Of a stretch of DNA of 64,000 bases, positions 1-11,908 are shown in pieces (the stretch's first letter is position 1; each line of letters starts with the position of its first letter). The notes below the pieces were generated by a model. That model saw only the letters and a program-made list of their open reading frames with translations. It was not told the DNA's origin and made no database searches. Made by a program: the position numbers and the translations under genes. Location of the stretch: the NCBI GenBank assembly GCA_019059635.1, contig JAGVRJ010000006.1, positions 868,001 to 932,000 of the forward strand. The letters are read 5' to 3'. The DNA is from Proales similis (lineage: Eukaryota; Rotifera; Eurotatoria; Ploima; Proalidae).

Positions 1-1638
1 AAAAAGCAAAAGACTATTAGCAGCTATCTAAAGAATCGCATGAATATGGCATTCGAGCGGGAGGGGGCCTGGTCACACTCTCACCTAATTACCATTCAAA
101 TCGAAATTTATCTGCGCGTATTTGCATCTAAATAGAAATGAGTGTCAATGATTGCCGCTCGGACGCGCTTGGGCGCAGGCGCAAGGCGCCGTCAGATTTA
201 TGCCGACTCGTTCAGAATGTTTCGCATGAAAGGCTTTTCTTGAGAGCCGAACAATCGACGCCGACATCATATTTAATAGTCTGAAGCTCTGCCAGCTCAT
301 CCGTTCCCGCTGCTTCCTTTGCCAGTGTGCCTTAATTATCGCGATTCCATGCGCATGCGAACGAGCAAGCAAGCCTACAATGTGAGCCGCGTCTATTCCA
401 GCGTTGCGAGTCAATATTTAAGTGAAATGGCGGTCTAACGGCGAATATAAATAAAGATCGATCAATCACATTGTTTGTGATATGCCGACCCGTACAAGCA
501 CGATCTGAACGCAGACCGAAAGGAAAATCAGCGCGCACATAAAAACATTAATCGCATCCAAGTCGTCCTAATTCTCTCTCTCTCGGCCGATTCATGATTT
601 ATTGAAACGTCCGCGTCTGCTTTCGAGGTATTCGCGCAAAACTCCTTAAGCAAGATTACTGACCGATCGGCACGTGCCGTTTGCGCCTCCCACGCCCATT
701 AAATTTACACACTCAAATGACTGCAAAGATCGGAGGCCGGTTGCACTTAGTTCGATCTGTTCTGGTTGATATGAGCTGGAGAGAACGCCTCTATCTATAG
801 AGAGCTCTTTCTTTTTATGAGACTGGCCGCAGATAAATGTCGAGCAAACAATATTGGCGGCCGCCGCCTATTCTACACAGTCTGCCGCTCGGGTCATATT
901 CGAGCAGAAAAAATAAGACCAAAGTATTCCCACATGGTTAAGGCAGCCACAGTGCAGCCACTTTGTTCTTTGCCAGATTCTTAAGAACTAAAGAGATCGA
1001 CTGTATTCCGGGACTCGAGCATCAGGCACAAGGTCCGATCGTGCCCTACTCAAATGGCCTTGTCGAAGGGAATCTGTCGACTGGTCGCCCCAGGCTCGCT
1101 ATGTCAAAAATAAAATTTCCTCGAGTCCCGTCCCTAAACCCAATGCATTTGCTGGTGCTTTAAAAGAGAGTTGAGAGCTGGCCGTTCCGATTTATAGGGA
1201 GGGGAAAAGGCACACTCAATCGAGTAGTGAATCAAAACGAATCCAAATCACGAGACTATTCGCGTAAAATTCAATTTGAACTTGATTTGGATCGGTTTAA
1301 CTATTTCTAGTGAGCTTTGCGTTCGTTCGCGTTCATTAAACAATTAATTGCATTTGCCCTGGCTGTGTCAATTAAATTTTTGACTAAACTCCGATAAAGA
1401 GACAGTTTCTGTTCAATTATGATCGCGAGCGATAGTTGCCGTGTTTCAATTGAAGAGTCGAATCTAGGCCATGCTGCAATTATTGTCATGCACGCTTGAG
1501 TGGACTCAGCATTGAGCTATAAGGCACACAGAATTCATGCGTGAAGCTCATTCTACTAGAGTTGTGACTTGATTTCACTTTTTCTCTCTTTTCGTTGCGT
1601 ATAGTTGACCCTGATTGAGCATTATTATTGCTATTGAG
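1..1638. other. Intergenic / 5' flank, no gene recognised
   Basis: I see no convincing coding exon here. Short open frames (for example around 963-1163) have no signal peptide, domain or conserved look. A pyrimidine-rich tract ending in TATAG near 1575-1603, about 35 bases before the first ATG of the next gene, looks like a splice acceptor. The first gene may therefore have an upstream non-coding exon here, or a trans-splice site. A TATA-like stretch lies near 1190. Confidence 0.5.
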
Positions 1639-3333
1639 ATGAACGCCTTCTACGGTGATTGGCGCTCCAGTGCAAATCTGCGCCGTTTCGGCCTCAATCA
1701 GAGTAGCGCTGATTCCAGAAACTTCTTCTACGCGCCCAGCTCCAACGGCATGAATGGGTTCGGCCCGGCACCGTTCGCCGGTTTCAATGTTCCCAACATG
1801 GGCTGGCCACGGAATCAATTTCAAAGCAATTGGCACCTAAACACGTTCGCCCCGCCTTATTTTGCGAATTTTCCCAACCTGAAACCTGTTTATCCAAACA
1901 CCTCGCCGGCAAGCTACTCGTTCAACAACATGTTTGAGTCCAATCAGAGCCAGAGCCAGTTCACCTACTCGATGCCGTCCGAAATAGCGAGCACGCAAAC
2001 TCTACCTGCCGGCGCCGAGCGCGCCGACTCAAGTGGTATTATCTCGCAATCTGGCCGCCATTATTTTCGCTCTAGTCAGCTCTAATCGCTTTGTTTAGAG
2101 TCAACTTTCCAGACAGACCTTAGAGCTGCATCGTTTGATGTTAAACTAGGCCAAAACTATTCGGCTCCGAAGGTCAGAGCTGAGATTAGCAGGAAACTGG
2201 AGTCTAGACTGAGCAACAACAGGGAAAGAGATGTGAAACAGATGCCAGCCAAATCAGAGCTGTCCTCAGAAGGTGTTAGAAAGAAGCAGGAAGTCCCTGA
2301 GCACAAGAACTTTGAATTGAGCAGAGCTCAAACCAGCATGGGCTGGACGAGAGATGGCGGCAAAGACAAGCGATCGGAGATATTCAGAGTTATCAAGCAT
2401 CATCGTCAACAGCCGCATCTTATTCCAGAGCCCAAGGTGAAGAGAAAAGACGAGCCAAAGCTGGAAAGAGTGGTTTACTCGCAAACGAGACTGGCGAATC
2501 AAGACGCGTCTGAAAAGCGACGCGTCAAATCCCGAGCAAGAGTAGACAAGGAGGCCGCCATTCTCACTTCCCAGTCCTCGTTCAGAGCCAATAAGGAAGA
2601 AGAGACCGCGATGAAAATTGAATCGGCCGAAAAAAAGAGGAAGCCAAGATTCGCTCCTCCCGACCCGGCCGAGCTACTTCAGGCCACAGTTAGACGAGTT
2701 CCCTCTGACGCTGACTACTTCCAACTGAATCAAGCTAAAAGGGCTTCTTCGAGGAGCAGGCAAGAGAAACTGATTCCTCGCGTCGAAAGCGTGTTTGAAC
2801 TGCCGAGACGAGAAGAAAGAAAGCCTGTCGATCTGCTCAATTCAGAGCGTGTCAGAAGAGGCAATCAGCTGATGAATTTGGCGGAAAATGTCAAGTTAGA
2901 GGCCCAGGGCCACGGCGCCTCAGACTTCAGAGTTGATAAAAACGAGGCATCTCAGCTAATCATTCGAGAGAAAAAGAGTAGAGCACGACCAGCGCCCGTC
3001 TACGAGTTTAATACTCATAATCTGCACGCCAGAACGAATAAGACTCGTCAAGGTCGTCCGGATGGGAAAGAAAACGAGGCGGAAGCAAGTCAAAGGACAG
3101 CGAACACAAATAGTCGAGAAGAGAGAAAGCATTCGAACGGTGAAAAAGGCAAAGACACGCTGTCCACCTCGACACACGTCCAGAGTGAGGTCGGCTCAAT
3201 TCTGGAAATTCCTCTCCCGTCGGACAACGACGCCATCTCAGAATATTCGGTATTCGTCAGCAACGTGTTCAACAAGTGAGTTGTCTCCGAACGGTTTGAC
3301 TTCTCTCTGCCCCCCTCCCTCCCTAGTAAATAA
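1639..3333 (+). CDS. Basic, disordered protein of unknown function
   Basis: I do not recognise this protein. The ATG at 1639 opens about 526 aa. The first 130 residues are rich in Asn, Phe, Pro and Ser; the rest is Lys/Arg/Glu/Gln-rich, with no predicted fold, signal peptide or membrane segment. A stop at 2083 looks like the end of a first frame, but the same frame stays open beyond it. A 63-nt GT-AG intron (2036-2098) removes the stop and restores the frame exactly. A second intron (3276-3326, GTGAGT donor, strong C/T tract before CCTAG) would replace a TGA at 3277 by a TAA at 3331, so both forms end almost alike. AATAAA lies near 3356. The composition suggests a nucleic-acid-binding or cytoskeleton-associated protein, but this is inference only. 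Confidence 0.6.
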
Positions 3334-3578
3334 TTGCGTTCTAAAGGGCACTTGAAAAATAAAACCGGGAGCTGCGTGGATTTTTTAAACGAAACATTCA
3401 AGTTGGCAATAAAATGAACGGTCAAGCGACGGTCGATTCGTTGAGCTATCAGTAGCGTCCTGTAATGTTGAGGTTTCAAATCTTAAGTCAAGTTTGTCTA
3501 TTCGATTTGGTCAAAATTTTATTACTCTACGCAAATGAGTAACGAAGCATGGCTTATAAAGAGTTAACATGTAAAAAT

Positions 3579-4523
3579 TTAATCTGTCTTTTTGATCTTC
3601 CGCGAGTCGCCAGCCGATTTCACCGGCTTCCTCCACACATATGTGTGGAGGAAGAAATTTGTAAAGAGCACAAAGTAGCTCAAGTACATGAGGAAGGAGA
3701 ATGTGACATTTTCGTCTGATATTTGACACTTGACCTCTGGCGAGTACTTTTTCGTTGTGTAGGCTACCCAGTTGACGTAGACGCCCGCGACCATCTGCAG
3801 TATTTGAGAAGTAGTTATGGCCTTGGCGATTAGGGCCGGCACGCGAATTCGCATCGCCCTGCACGCATAGTACGAGTACATGAGCGCGTGCACAAAGTAG
3901 TTCATTACCATGAACCAGCGTCCAGATGCGCTGAATTCCTTGTAGCTAAACCAGCAGTAGATCAGCACAGACGCGTGGTGATACCAGTGAAGAAAGATGA
4001 GCTTCTGCTTTCTGAGCACAATGAAAACCGTGTCGACCAGTTCGGGAAGCTTTGACATTATGAACATGAAAGCCCAGAATCCGGTGATGCTGTACGCGTA
4101 GCTGCCATCGCAGACAGAGTAGACCACGCCTTGTTTGAAGAGCGCATGATAGAACTCGGGCCAGACTCTTACTGCGCCAGTAATACTGAACACGGCCAGT
4201 ATCAGATTCCAAATGACTAGCGGCGTGCGCAGTTCGAACGGCTTCCTGTCTTGCATGTACCAAGTGCCGACCAAGATGAAGATGACGTAGGCGAGTGAGA
4301 ATATGAAGCTGTTGGTCCAATAGGACTTCATCCATTCGCCTACGCCGTCCACAAACTCGTGCGATTCGAATAGCTGTTCGAAGCCAAATATGTGTGAATA
4401 GAGCGAGAGTGTGTTGTTGGTCGAGTTGGAGCTTGCCGACGCCTCCTGCTGAATGGGCGTCAAGCTCAACAGCGTTTGAAAGCCGGGTATAATCATTGCT
4501 CCTGTGCTATCTTTCTGGCTCAT
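3579..4523 (-). CDS. Very-long-chain fatty acid elongase, ELOVL6-like
   Basis: A single exon encodes 314 aa, slightly longer than typical ELOVL6 (about 265-300 aa). The family is the ER condensing enzyme that adds two carbons from malonyl-CoA to acyl-CoA. The catalytic histidine box HWYHH is present, followed by the family block MNYFVHALMYSYY, and six or seven hydrophobic segments span the protein. The segment after the His box (SYKEFSASGRWFM) resembles the ELOVL3/6 subgroup, which elongates saturated C12-C16 chains. The C-terminus is Lys-rich (RKIKKTD), fitting an ER retention signal. Upstream (4524 onward) lies the long non-coding gap, so regulatory DNA is probably there. A TTTTATT just beyond the stop (about 3517) is the polyadenylation signal on this strand. 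Confidence 0.9.
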   Translation of the reverse strand: MSQKDSTGAMIIPGFQTLLSLTPIQQEASASSNSTNNTLSLYSHIFGFEQLFESHEFVDGVGEWMKSYWTNSFIFSLAYVIFILVGTWYMQDRKPFELRTPLVIWNLILAVFSITGAVRVWPEFYHALFKQGVVYSVCDGSYAYSITGFWAFMFIMSKLPELVDTVFIVLRKQKLIFLHWYHHASVLIYCWFSYKEFSASGRWFMVMNYFVHALMYSYYACRAMRIRVPALIAKAITTSQILQMVAGVYVNWVAYTTKKYSPEVKCQISDENVTFSFLMYLSYFVLFTNFFLHTYVWRKPVKSAGDSRKIKKTD

Positions 4524-6705
4524 TTTCTCTCTTCTGCCTTTCTAGACGATCAACGCCCGAGTCTAAATTTCGAAACCGCACTTAAATAGAGAGAGAATGC
4601 AAACGAGCAACGTTTCTAATTTTGCTTTGCGACAGAGAAAAAAAGTCGTACCATCGAGTTGCTCACACACAATTTTTATCTTTGACTGCAGTCTATTTTC
4701 GCTATCTAAGTCACACAACGACTCTTGCTCAGTTTACCCAACAGCAAGGCCCATTATTATCCTGCTGAGCTGGTGTGCATGTGCGATTCGCTCTGATCTC
4801 ATTTATTCTTCATCTTCTTGTTTCGATCCAATGCAAATTTAACAAAAAATCAATAAGCGCACAAGAGAATCTCTCTCTCTCAAGGAATAAAAAATGCCGT
4901 TAAATGATGCAAATTATGTAAAGCGCTGTCGGTCTGTGTGAGTAAATAATTCACAGCATTGGCTGCCGATCGTCATAATTGAAAGGGTGTGATCCAACCA
5001 TGATTTGATGTGCTGCATCTAAACGGCGCTCACTCTGATTTCGACTCGAGTTCGCTCAATTTCAGGAGATAGTTTAGCTTGTTTATTTATTTCGTCCGTC
5101 TTTAGGGGGGGACTTTGAACCTCTATCATCATTTATGATAGCATTTACATAATTTAGCAACGGTATCGCGCTACTCTAGATACTAGCAATAAATCTGCTG
5201 CTTTATCCGGCGCTCCGCTCAAACGTTTGACATTTTTAATAGGATGCGCCAAATAAGAGGACATATATTATTCGTTGGGGTTGGATTTTAACTTGAGAAA
5301 GATTCTGCCATTCGCGGCTTCTGACCGTCCTGTGAGAGGTTGACAAGCTTGGACACTATGGCAAGAATTGAGAATGACTCTATCTAAAGGACACAGTTTC
5401 ATTCTTGATTTCTTTTTTTTTATTTATTTTTATTTTTAATCTGATTTGAGATGGTTTCGATTTGAAAGCAAGAGCTGCTTCGAGGCAAACTTAATTGGTT
5501 TGGATGGCTTGGTTCGGCAGATTTGTTTGTTGGCTGGCTGGCTGGCTGGCTGGCGTAAATGGGCGCCTTCACGTGCCGCTCAGTTTAAATGGGATTTAGA
5601 AAAAAGAAAGCGCGAGGCAGCAAAATAAATTGTTGTTTTCGTTTACTTGGCCGAGTCAATACTACAACAAAGTGGTAATAAAGATTATTCAAACGAGTCT
5701 TTAATTAACAAAGTCACAAGTTTGTTTGACGCCTTTCAGCTCGATGATATAACTCTTCAGCTTAAACAAAAAAAAAAAGAGTTTCGTTGCTTTCCTGTGA
5801 GAAGTGCTTTATTTTCTCGTTCAATCGAGCTGACATTTATGCTTGAACTGTTTTGAGGCAAATGCAACAAGAGGCATTCGGATTGGCGAACGAAGGGTTT
5901 ACCATTGCGCCTGGTTTCAGTTCACCCTTTCCCCTTCTCTTTCTGTTTCTATTTGCCTAATTATGCCCTGATTCTGGTTCAATTAAGAAACTTGAACGGT
6001 TTCTTGTTTGCTTAAATTAAATTCTTTCCAACCTCTCTTCAAGTCTTTTTGAAGCAAATGGCACGTAGAACGAATGAGCCAAACGAGAAAATTGAAAAAG
6101 ACAAAATACACACACACACACAGAACGCTGGCAAGGCCAATAAACGTGCCTTTTAATGCAGCACTCGTTATTTGAGGAACGGGCACCGCTGGAAAATTAC
6201 AGTACCAGCTCGGCCTTGAGGTACTCTAAGTCACATTTGGGAGGAGAAAGGCGGGAGTCGACTCGATTAACCAAACTAGAAGCCAAATGTGATGGGGACA
6301 TTTACCATCTGAATACGCTTCTCTCTACTCCAAAACCAAATGATATTTGATCGAGCGGCTCTTCTCTTTGATCCAGCATGTTTTGTTTTCTCATGGATTC
6401 TCTTAAATATTTGATATGGCGCGGGCTTTTCACTCTCGAACGTGTAGCAGTGTGTGTTTCTTATAATTGTCCTAATCGCCCGGCCGGTTAGACCTGTTGG
6501 CCTCGAAGGCACGCGAGCCTCCAACACTAATGTTTGCCTAATCCTTGAATTCGGAGAAGAAAAAAACTAAATCTAGAACTTGTTTTTAATTCGATCGCCT
6601 GCCATTGCCTTAATATTTTAAGCGTTTGATTTTAGCTTGATGTGACACACGTCTGAGTTGATCGGTCCTCGCCCCCTCTCTATTCCTCCCTCGTCCGATT
6701 TCAGA
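4524..6705. other. 2.2-kb intergenic region, probable regulatory DNA
   Basis: This is the largest non-coding stretch in the window, lying between the divergently transcribed ELOVL (-) and NTPDase (+) genes. Open frames are short and lack coding character. It holds a tetranucleotide repeat (5530-5554), T-rich and A-rich tracts (5410-5440, 5765-5780) and a CA run near 6108-6121. A 3' splice acceptor-like sequence (TTTCAG) ends two bases before the NTPDase ATG, so an upstream non-coding exon may lie here. Confidence 0.5.
5530..5554. repeat. (GGCT)n microsatellite
   Basis: About six tandem copies of a GGCT tetranucleotide lie in the non-coding gap. No coding context. Confidence 0.85.
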
Positions 6706-9011
6706 ATGCAAAAGAGCCAAGAGAACAGTCGGCGTCGTTTGTCAGTCAAATTTCTATTCGTCTCGGCCGGATTCGTTTTACTGCTGATCAGCATCGCGCT
6801 TGTCACAGTGCTGGCCATCTTTTACGACATGAAAGAACAACAGATGGACGTGAGTCGCTCTTTGCATTCGCCGCGGCAGCAGCTTTAACCTCTAGAAATT
6901 TAGTACGGCATTGTGTTCGATGCGGGTTCCTCGGGTAAACTTGGCGCGCCTTTGATAAACTTGATTCTCTCGCTCTAACATTTGGCCTTCGCGCAGGCAC
7001 TCGTATGTACATCTATGAATGGAAAGCCGGAAAGTCAGCGGCCAAAGGAGAGCAAGTCAAAATCAGCGAGTTCTTCAGCTGTTCAAAATGTAAGCCGCCA
7101 AAAATCGAAACTGGAGATGGCCAATTTAACTCGAAACCTTGAAAGCGCCTGGAATCGACACCCTGTCCACTCGTGAATCAGTCATTCTGTACTTCAACGA
7201 TTGCCTGTTTGAGGCCAACCGCCGCATACCGGACGAACGAAAAAGTCGCACCTACATAACCTTGGCCGCAACGGCTGGTATGCGGCTCTTGCTGTTAGTT
7301 GCTCTTGCTTCTCATTTTAACACACAAAAACTCAATTTGCTCCAACTCAGCCAACGAGATGCAAATCGAACAAATGAGATACTCACGCACATCAGAGAGT
7401 ATTTCGCTTCGTCCGAGTACATTTACAAAGAGCCTGACCAGGTCAGGATAATTACTGGCCAGGAGGAGGGCTTTTTTGCTTGGTAAGCCACTCGCTCGTT
7501 CGAATTGGTCGCAAGCATCTAATGCTCGCTTTTTAGGCTAACAGTGAACTATTTCCTTGACAAATTCTCGGAGGTTTGCATAAACTGGCCTCATTGGAGG
7601 CAATCATTGGAACTAATTCTTTACTCGTTCAAGAATAAACGAAGGCCATCGGAAACAGTCGGAGCGATGGATCTGGGAGGAGGTTTGAAGCAAACTTGAG
7701 CGCTCATTTGGCACCATTCTTTTAGTTCGCTTGTTTCTATAAAGCCTCAACTCAGCTTGCGTTCGTTCCCAACGACCAGAGTAGGTTCAATATCGAGCTC
7801 AATCGAAGCAATTCGTTTTATCAGACTTGGCAAAGAACCTGCCACTTCACTGCAGTCTTTTTATGAGAATATAAAAGTCTACGGAGTCGAGTACCAGCCC
7901 TATTCATACAGCTACCTGTGCTACGGCGTCAATCAAATTCAGCTTTTGTACTTCACTCGAGTCATAATGGCAAGTTGAGCAAGCCTGAAAATGCTGTCCA
8001 ATAAACCAGTTGTCTGATTGCTGTTCACACAGAAAAGTGGCTACTCGCAGCGTCCGAGGGCTTCTTGTCTAAACCTAGGCGCAAGTGAGAATGTGAGCGT
8101 GGCGGATATACTCGACTCGCCCTGCAGCAGCGGAAGCATATTTGAATATGACCAGAGTTTGGACCGAGCTCTTCTCAGTCAGGTCAGCTTCTGTTGGGCT
8201 TTAAGTCAGTGCCGAACTCGGCCTTTAACTTGAGTTTATTTAGAACTCGTTCTACACTATCGAGGGAACTTCGAACGAAGCCGAGTGTACAAAGGAGCTC
8301 GAGTTTCTATTCCCCGACAAGTCATGCCCTTATGAGAGATGTTCGTTCAACGCAGTCTACTCGCCTCCGATCAGTGCAGAGAACAAACTCTATGTAGATA
8401 ATTTTGACAAAACTGCTTTGAAGACTAATGCTGACCAAGTGAAAACAAGGCATTCTCGACCTATTTCTATCAGTTCTCCAACACACAGGCGCTGAGTGGA
8501 AAAGACTATAGAAAAGACTTGGACGGGTTTGTGAACGAAACGAGAAAAATTTGCACCGACGACTTCAGCCAGGTGAGTCTCGTCTCCGATCGCTGATCTC
8601 AAAGGTCTCGAGATGACATTCGAAATGAAAGCTGCTGGTGCGAAACAATGGCTCCGTTCCCAGCCGATTTGTGAGGACCACGTGCCTCTTGAATAAATAT
8701 GTGCTCGGCCTGTTTGACAAGTTCGGCATCAACAGTCTCAAGAACGTTGAGATTTCTCTGTCAATCAACGGAAATCGAGTGAGCATTAATCTGTCGAGGC
8801 TTCTTTTGCCTTTTAATTTAAATTGGCACTTGTCAAGTTCGGATGGACACTGGGCTATCTGATTGAGCAGTTGACTCGAGAGGACTTCTTGCCCGAAGAA
8901 GCCGCCAAGCGTCCACTCAGAACAGATTTCTTCATCATTTCGATAGCTATCACCAGCTCTCTGGTTCTATTTTCCATTTTGGCTTTAATCGCTTGCATAC
9001 TTTTCCTCTAA
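6706..9011 (+). CDS. Ecto-nucleoside triphosphate diphosphohydrolase (CD39/apyrase)
   Basis: This enzyme hydrolyses extracellular ATP and ADP to AMP, with its active site outside the cell. About eleven exons, with introns near 6850-6900, 6932-6996, 7090-7140, 7294-7350, 7486-7537, 7573-7649, 7681-7743, 7785-7824, 7973-8030, 8180-8241, 8393-8448, 8572-8629 and 8779-8838, give a typical two-membrane-segment ENTPD1/2/3/8-like protein of about 480 aa. The N-terminal segment follows a short Arg-rich tail. Apyrase conserved regions are clear: YGIVFDAGSSGTRMYIYEW (ACR1), ATAGMRLL (ACR3), GQEEGFFAW then TVNYFL (ACR3/4 spacer), MDLGGASTQ (ACR4) and GWTLGYLIEQ (ACR5). The C-terminal hydrophobic helix ends the protein (SSLVLFSILALIACILFL). 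AATAAA follows near 9050. The 7785-7824 intron was chosen because it alone restores frame and length. Confidence 0.88.
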
Positions 9012-9337
9012 TCTTTTCGCTGAACTCATTGCACTCATCGCATTTAACAAATAAAATAATAAGCAGACAACACAACAAAAAATGAGAAAGTGCGAGCTAG
9101 AGAGAGACAAACAAGGGCACGGCAAGGTGGCCGAGCATTTTGCGCTCGAATGATCACAAGGATTAATAGCCTTCAACATTCACCATTGCCTTTGTGTGCA
9201 TGTGCAGTTGGAGAGAGTAACTAGGCAAAATCGAATAATTATTTCTCTTGCCAATTTTGACCGAGTCTGCATAAAGCCGAGGAAAGGTCGCGCGGAAAAT
9301 TATTTCATTCGACTCGGTGCATCAAGCTCAGGTTAAA

Positions 9338-10405
9338 ATGAGAAATTTCAGGCGAGAAATAAAATGCTTGGTAATCGCTCTGCTGATTATTTGGCTTTAT
9401 CTGAGCGCCAATCAAAAGCCTAGGAAGAAGCTGCACGATTACAGACGCGACTATGAAGGCTTTCTGTTAAACATCAGCCAAGAGGCCAGTGTTGTCCTCA
9501 ATTCAAAACAGTGCGATACCCAAACAGCCCAGCTGATCAACTTTCTGGTCATCACCAAAGTGGACAATTTCGCTGAACGTCAGCGCGTTCGAAGCACGTG
9601 GGGCAATGAGCCGGGTGAATTCAAGAGGACTTTTGTGCTGGCGCTCAGCAAGGACGACCAAGTCAACCAGAGAGTGAAGCTCGAAAGCGAACTACACGGC
9701 GACATACTTCAGTTCGACCTGCCCGAGTCCTATGCCCACCTCAGTGAGAAAGTGTTGCACGCATTCCGTTGGGCAGGGAACAATTGCGCCACGTTTGACT
9801 TTGTAGTCCGAATGAACGACGACGTGCTCATCAACATGCCCGCGTTCATAAGCTACTTGAAACAAGTCAAAGTGAACCATCAACAGGAGCTGGACAAGCT
9901 ACTGATCGGAAACGACCTGAGCATGGCTTCGGTTTCGCGCGACATTCACGATAAATTCTATGTTCCCAAGTCTTGTTACGACAAAGACCACTACGAGTCT
10001 TACGTAGAAGGTTCAATTTACGCGATAAGCACTCTGTCCGCAATGAGCTTGTTCCGTCAATCATTAAAGAGGCCCACATGCATGTGGATTGAGGACATTT
10101 ACATGGGCCAGCTGGCCAGAGAGCTGGGCCTGAGAGTGCTCGACACAAGGGACAAGTTCTTGTTGCGCCATCAGTACGACGAATCCGACCTGAAGCAAAA
10201 ATTGAAGCTCATGGACGAACGAGACGTGCGGTCGCTCTTATTCATCTATTCGCGCGATTCTGAATTCGAGCCGTTGTGGCGAGCGTTGAAGGAGAAAATA
10301 AAGCGCCCTCTGTCTCACAGCGTCAATTCATCAAACAAACGCCAATCGTTCGCTGCTCTGGCTTGTTCATTTGTTGCCTTTTACATTCTTCTCGAAATTG
10401 AATAA
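9338..10405 (+). CDS. GT31 glycosyltransferase (beta-1,3-galactosyltransferase-like)
   Basis: A type II Golgi enzyme of about 355 aa encoded by one exon. A short basic tail (MRNFRREIK) precedes a hydrophobic anchor. The lumenal domain shows the family motifs: RVRSTWG, VRMNDDVLI at the position of the DxD metal/nucleotide-sugar site, YVEGSIYAIS, and EDIYMGQLA, which matches the E-D-x-Y-x-G motif. The family transfers galactose, GlcNAc or GalNAc in beta-1,3 linkage; the exact donor cannot be told. The first Asp of the usual DDD is Asn here. I chose the ATG at 9338 because the in-frame GTG at 9317 is not a eukaryotic start. The stop codon lies inside the polyadenylation signal (AATAAA at 10401-10406). 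Confidence 0.88.
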   Translation: MRNFRREIKCLVIALLIIWLYLSANQKPRKKLHDYRRDYEGFLLNISQEASVVLNSKQCDTQTAQLINFLVITKVDNFAERQRVRSTWGNEPGEFKRTFVLALSKDDQVNQRVKLESELHGDILQFDLPESYAHLSEKVLHAFRWAGNNCATFDFVVRMNDDVLINMPAFISYLKQVKVNHQQELDKLLIGNDLSMASVSRDIHDKFYVPKSCYDKDHYESYVEGSIYAISTLSAMSLFRQSLKRPTCMWIEDIYMGQLARELGLRVLDTRDKFLLRHQYDESDLKQKLKLMDERDVRSLLFIYSRDSEFEPLWRALKEKIKRPLSHSVNSSNKRQSFAALACSFVAFYILLEIE

Positions 10406-10586
10406 AATTTTGCTCAATCTGTTCTCCTCGAGTTCGAGGGCCAATATTTCTCAAACCGCACAAGAGCCATTTGGAATTAAATTGTCTTCGTCATCATCGT
10501 TCGTGCGAAAATTCAACGTTCGTTCCATCGTTCAATTCAAAACTAAACAAAGGACCAAGCAGACGAGCAAAATAATAGGAAAAAAA

Positions 10587-11513
10587 ATGATCAAGGCAGT
10601 TTACTTGAGCTTCTTTTTACTTTTCAACGTGGCCATGTTCAGTCTAGTCTGTCACGGCAGTGAAGATGAGGAATTGCCAGAGGTTGTCCTTTACTGCCTC
10701 CCAAGTCTCTTTCAAGTCACTCTCTGACCAAAACCTAAAGACAAACATATTTGAACAACTCGAGTCAGTCATTCAGGACCGAGACGTTCTGAAGGCGATC
10801 GCGTTCAATCTTGAATATGAAACGGACCTATTCAAGGAGGTTTTGGTATGATTGGTCTAATGTGGTCAGTTGAGTGCAGCCGCTTTTTAAAACCTTGAAA
10901 CAAAACAGGAATTCGCGATCAAGCAGATCGACAAGCTGATCAGCAAGGCTGCCGAGGAGGAGATATTTCTCGAGTTTGCTCTACTCACACCACACGTCGG
11001 GCGTCGGAGCTAATCTGAAAATTTAAAGGCAAGCGATCTATTATCGGTATCTGTTTGAGAACGTCGCCAAGTACAAAAGCAAGTGGCTGAGCGAAGAATT
11101 GTCCAGAATGATCGTTAAGAATGTCGGTGAGTTGGTGTGAACTCAGCCATTGTTATTCTGATTGTGAAATTTGTGTTTCTTTTATTAAAAAAAAAAAAGA
11201 GAATCCGGACGATCAAGAGGCCAGGGAAAAGCGGCAAATTGCAGAATACGTTTACTTTGCTGCGTCCGACTTTGGCTTTAACCTTGTGATGGAGGGCCAG
11301 GACAGATCGCTAGACAGCTGGATAGAGCGCAAGCGCAATGGCCTCGTCGACATAATTGCTGATGCGAAACCGAGGGTCGTTCGCGAAGAGCTCTGAGTCC
11401 AGTCTCGAGAATTGAATAAATTCTTCAGGTTTTACCCGTCTACGGTCTTATTTCTGGCTGCCCTGTTTGTGGTTGCCATATTGTGCATTCTCTTTGAGAT
11501 CAGTGGCAGTTAG
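10587..11513 (+). CDS. Secreted or single-pass membrane protein, helical, unknown
   Basis: The ATG at 10587 begins a signal peptide (MIKAVYLSFFLLFNVAMF, cleavage near CHG). Five short exons, separated by GT-AG introns near 10682-10715, 10846-10909, 10976-11029, 11116-11200, encode a charged, mainly helical ectodomain. One form stops at TGA 11394-11396 (ending VVREEL). After AATAAA at 11415-11420 and an acceptor ending at 11428, a further exon encodes a strong hydrophobic helix (FYPSTVLFLAALFVVAILC) and a TAG at 11511. A 39-nt GC-AG intron (11390-11428) would fuse the two in frame and give a membrane-anchored form. I know no family for it. The start and first exons are firm; the membrane exon is inference. 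Confidence 0.6.
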
Positions 11514-11908
11514 TTGTACAAGATCACGAAGCAGAAATTGCTGAGCTGGCGCTAATGAGCTGATCGTCATGATTATTAAGCGGCGCCAAGCGAAATGAAA
11601 TTTGCTCGTCTAACAGGCTCGAATAAATAGTGCGCTCTACACAAGAAATGTAGTCGGCCGGTGGAAAACGCTCCGAGCGGACTATCTAGTCTACGGATCG
11701 AAAATTCTAGCTTTGACGCATGCTACAACTCTCAAGTGGTGCTTGGTCTTTGAGATGAGCAACGGACCCTTGATTGCACGTGAAACCAGACAACTCAGCA
11801 CTTAAGCTCAATTTCTCTATTTTTCGATTGTCTCTTATCAGCGGCTATTTATAAAGCGCTGAGCATTCTTCCTTTGGTCTTTACCTTTTGAGAGTGAGCG
11901 AGCTGAAT
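11514..11908. promoter_or_regulatory. Intergenic region with TATA box of the lipocalin gene
   Basis: No coding exon seen. AATAAA near 11622 can serve the longer form of the upstream gene. A TATTTATAAA element at about 11846-11855 lies about 55 bases before the lipocalin ATG, the expected spacing for a core promoter with a very short leader. Confidence 0.5.

Noticed and set aside
963-1163. 66-codon plus-strand open frame
   Set aside because: No coding character, no domain and no splice context; likely chance.
2083-2085. Stop codon ending the first gene early
   Set aside because: Falls inside a 63-nt intron; the flanking frame is continuous and composition similar on both sides.
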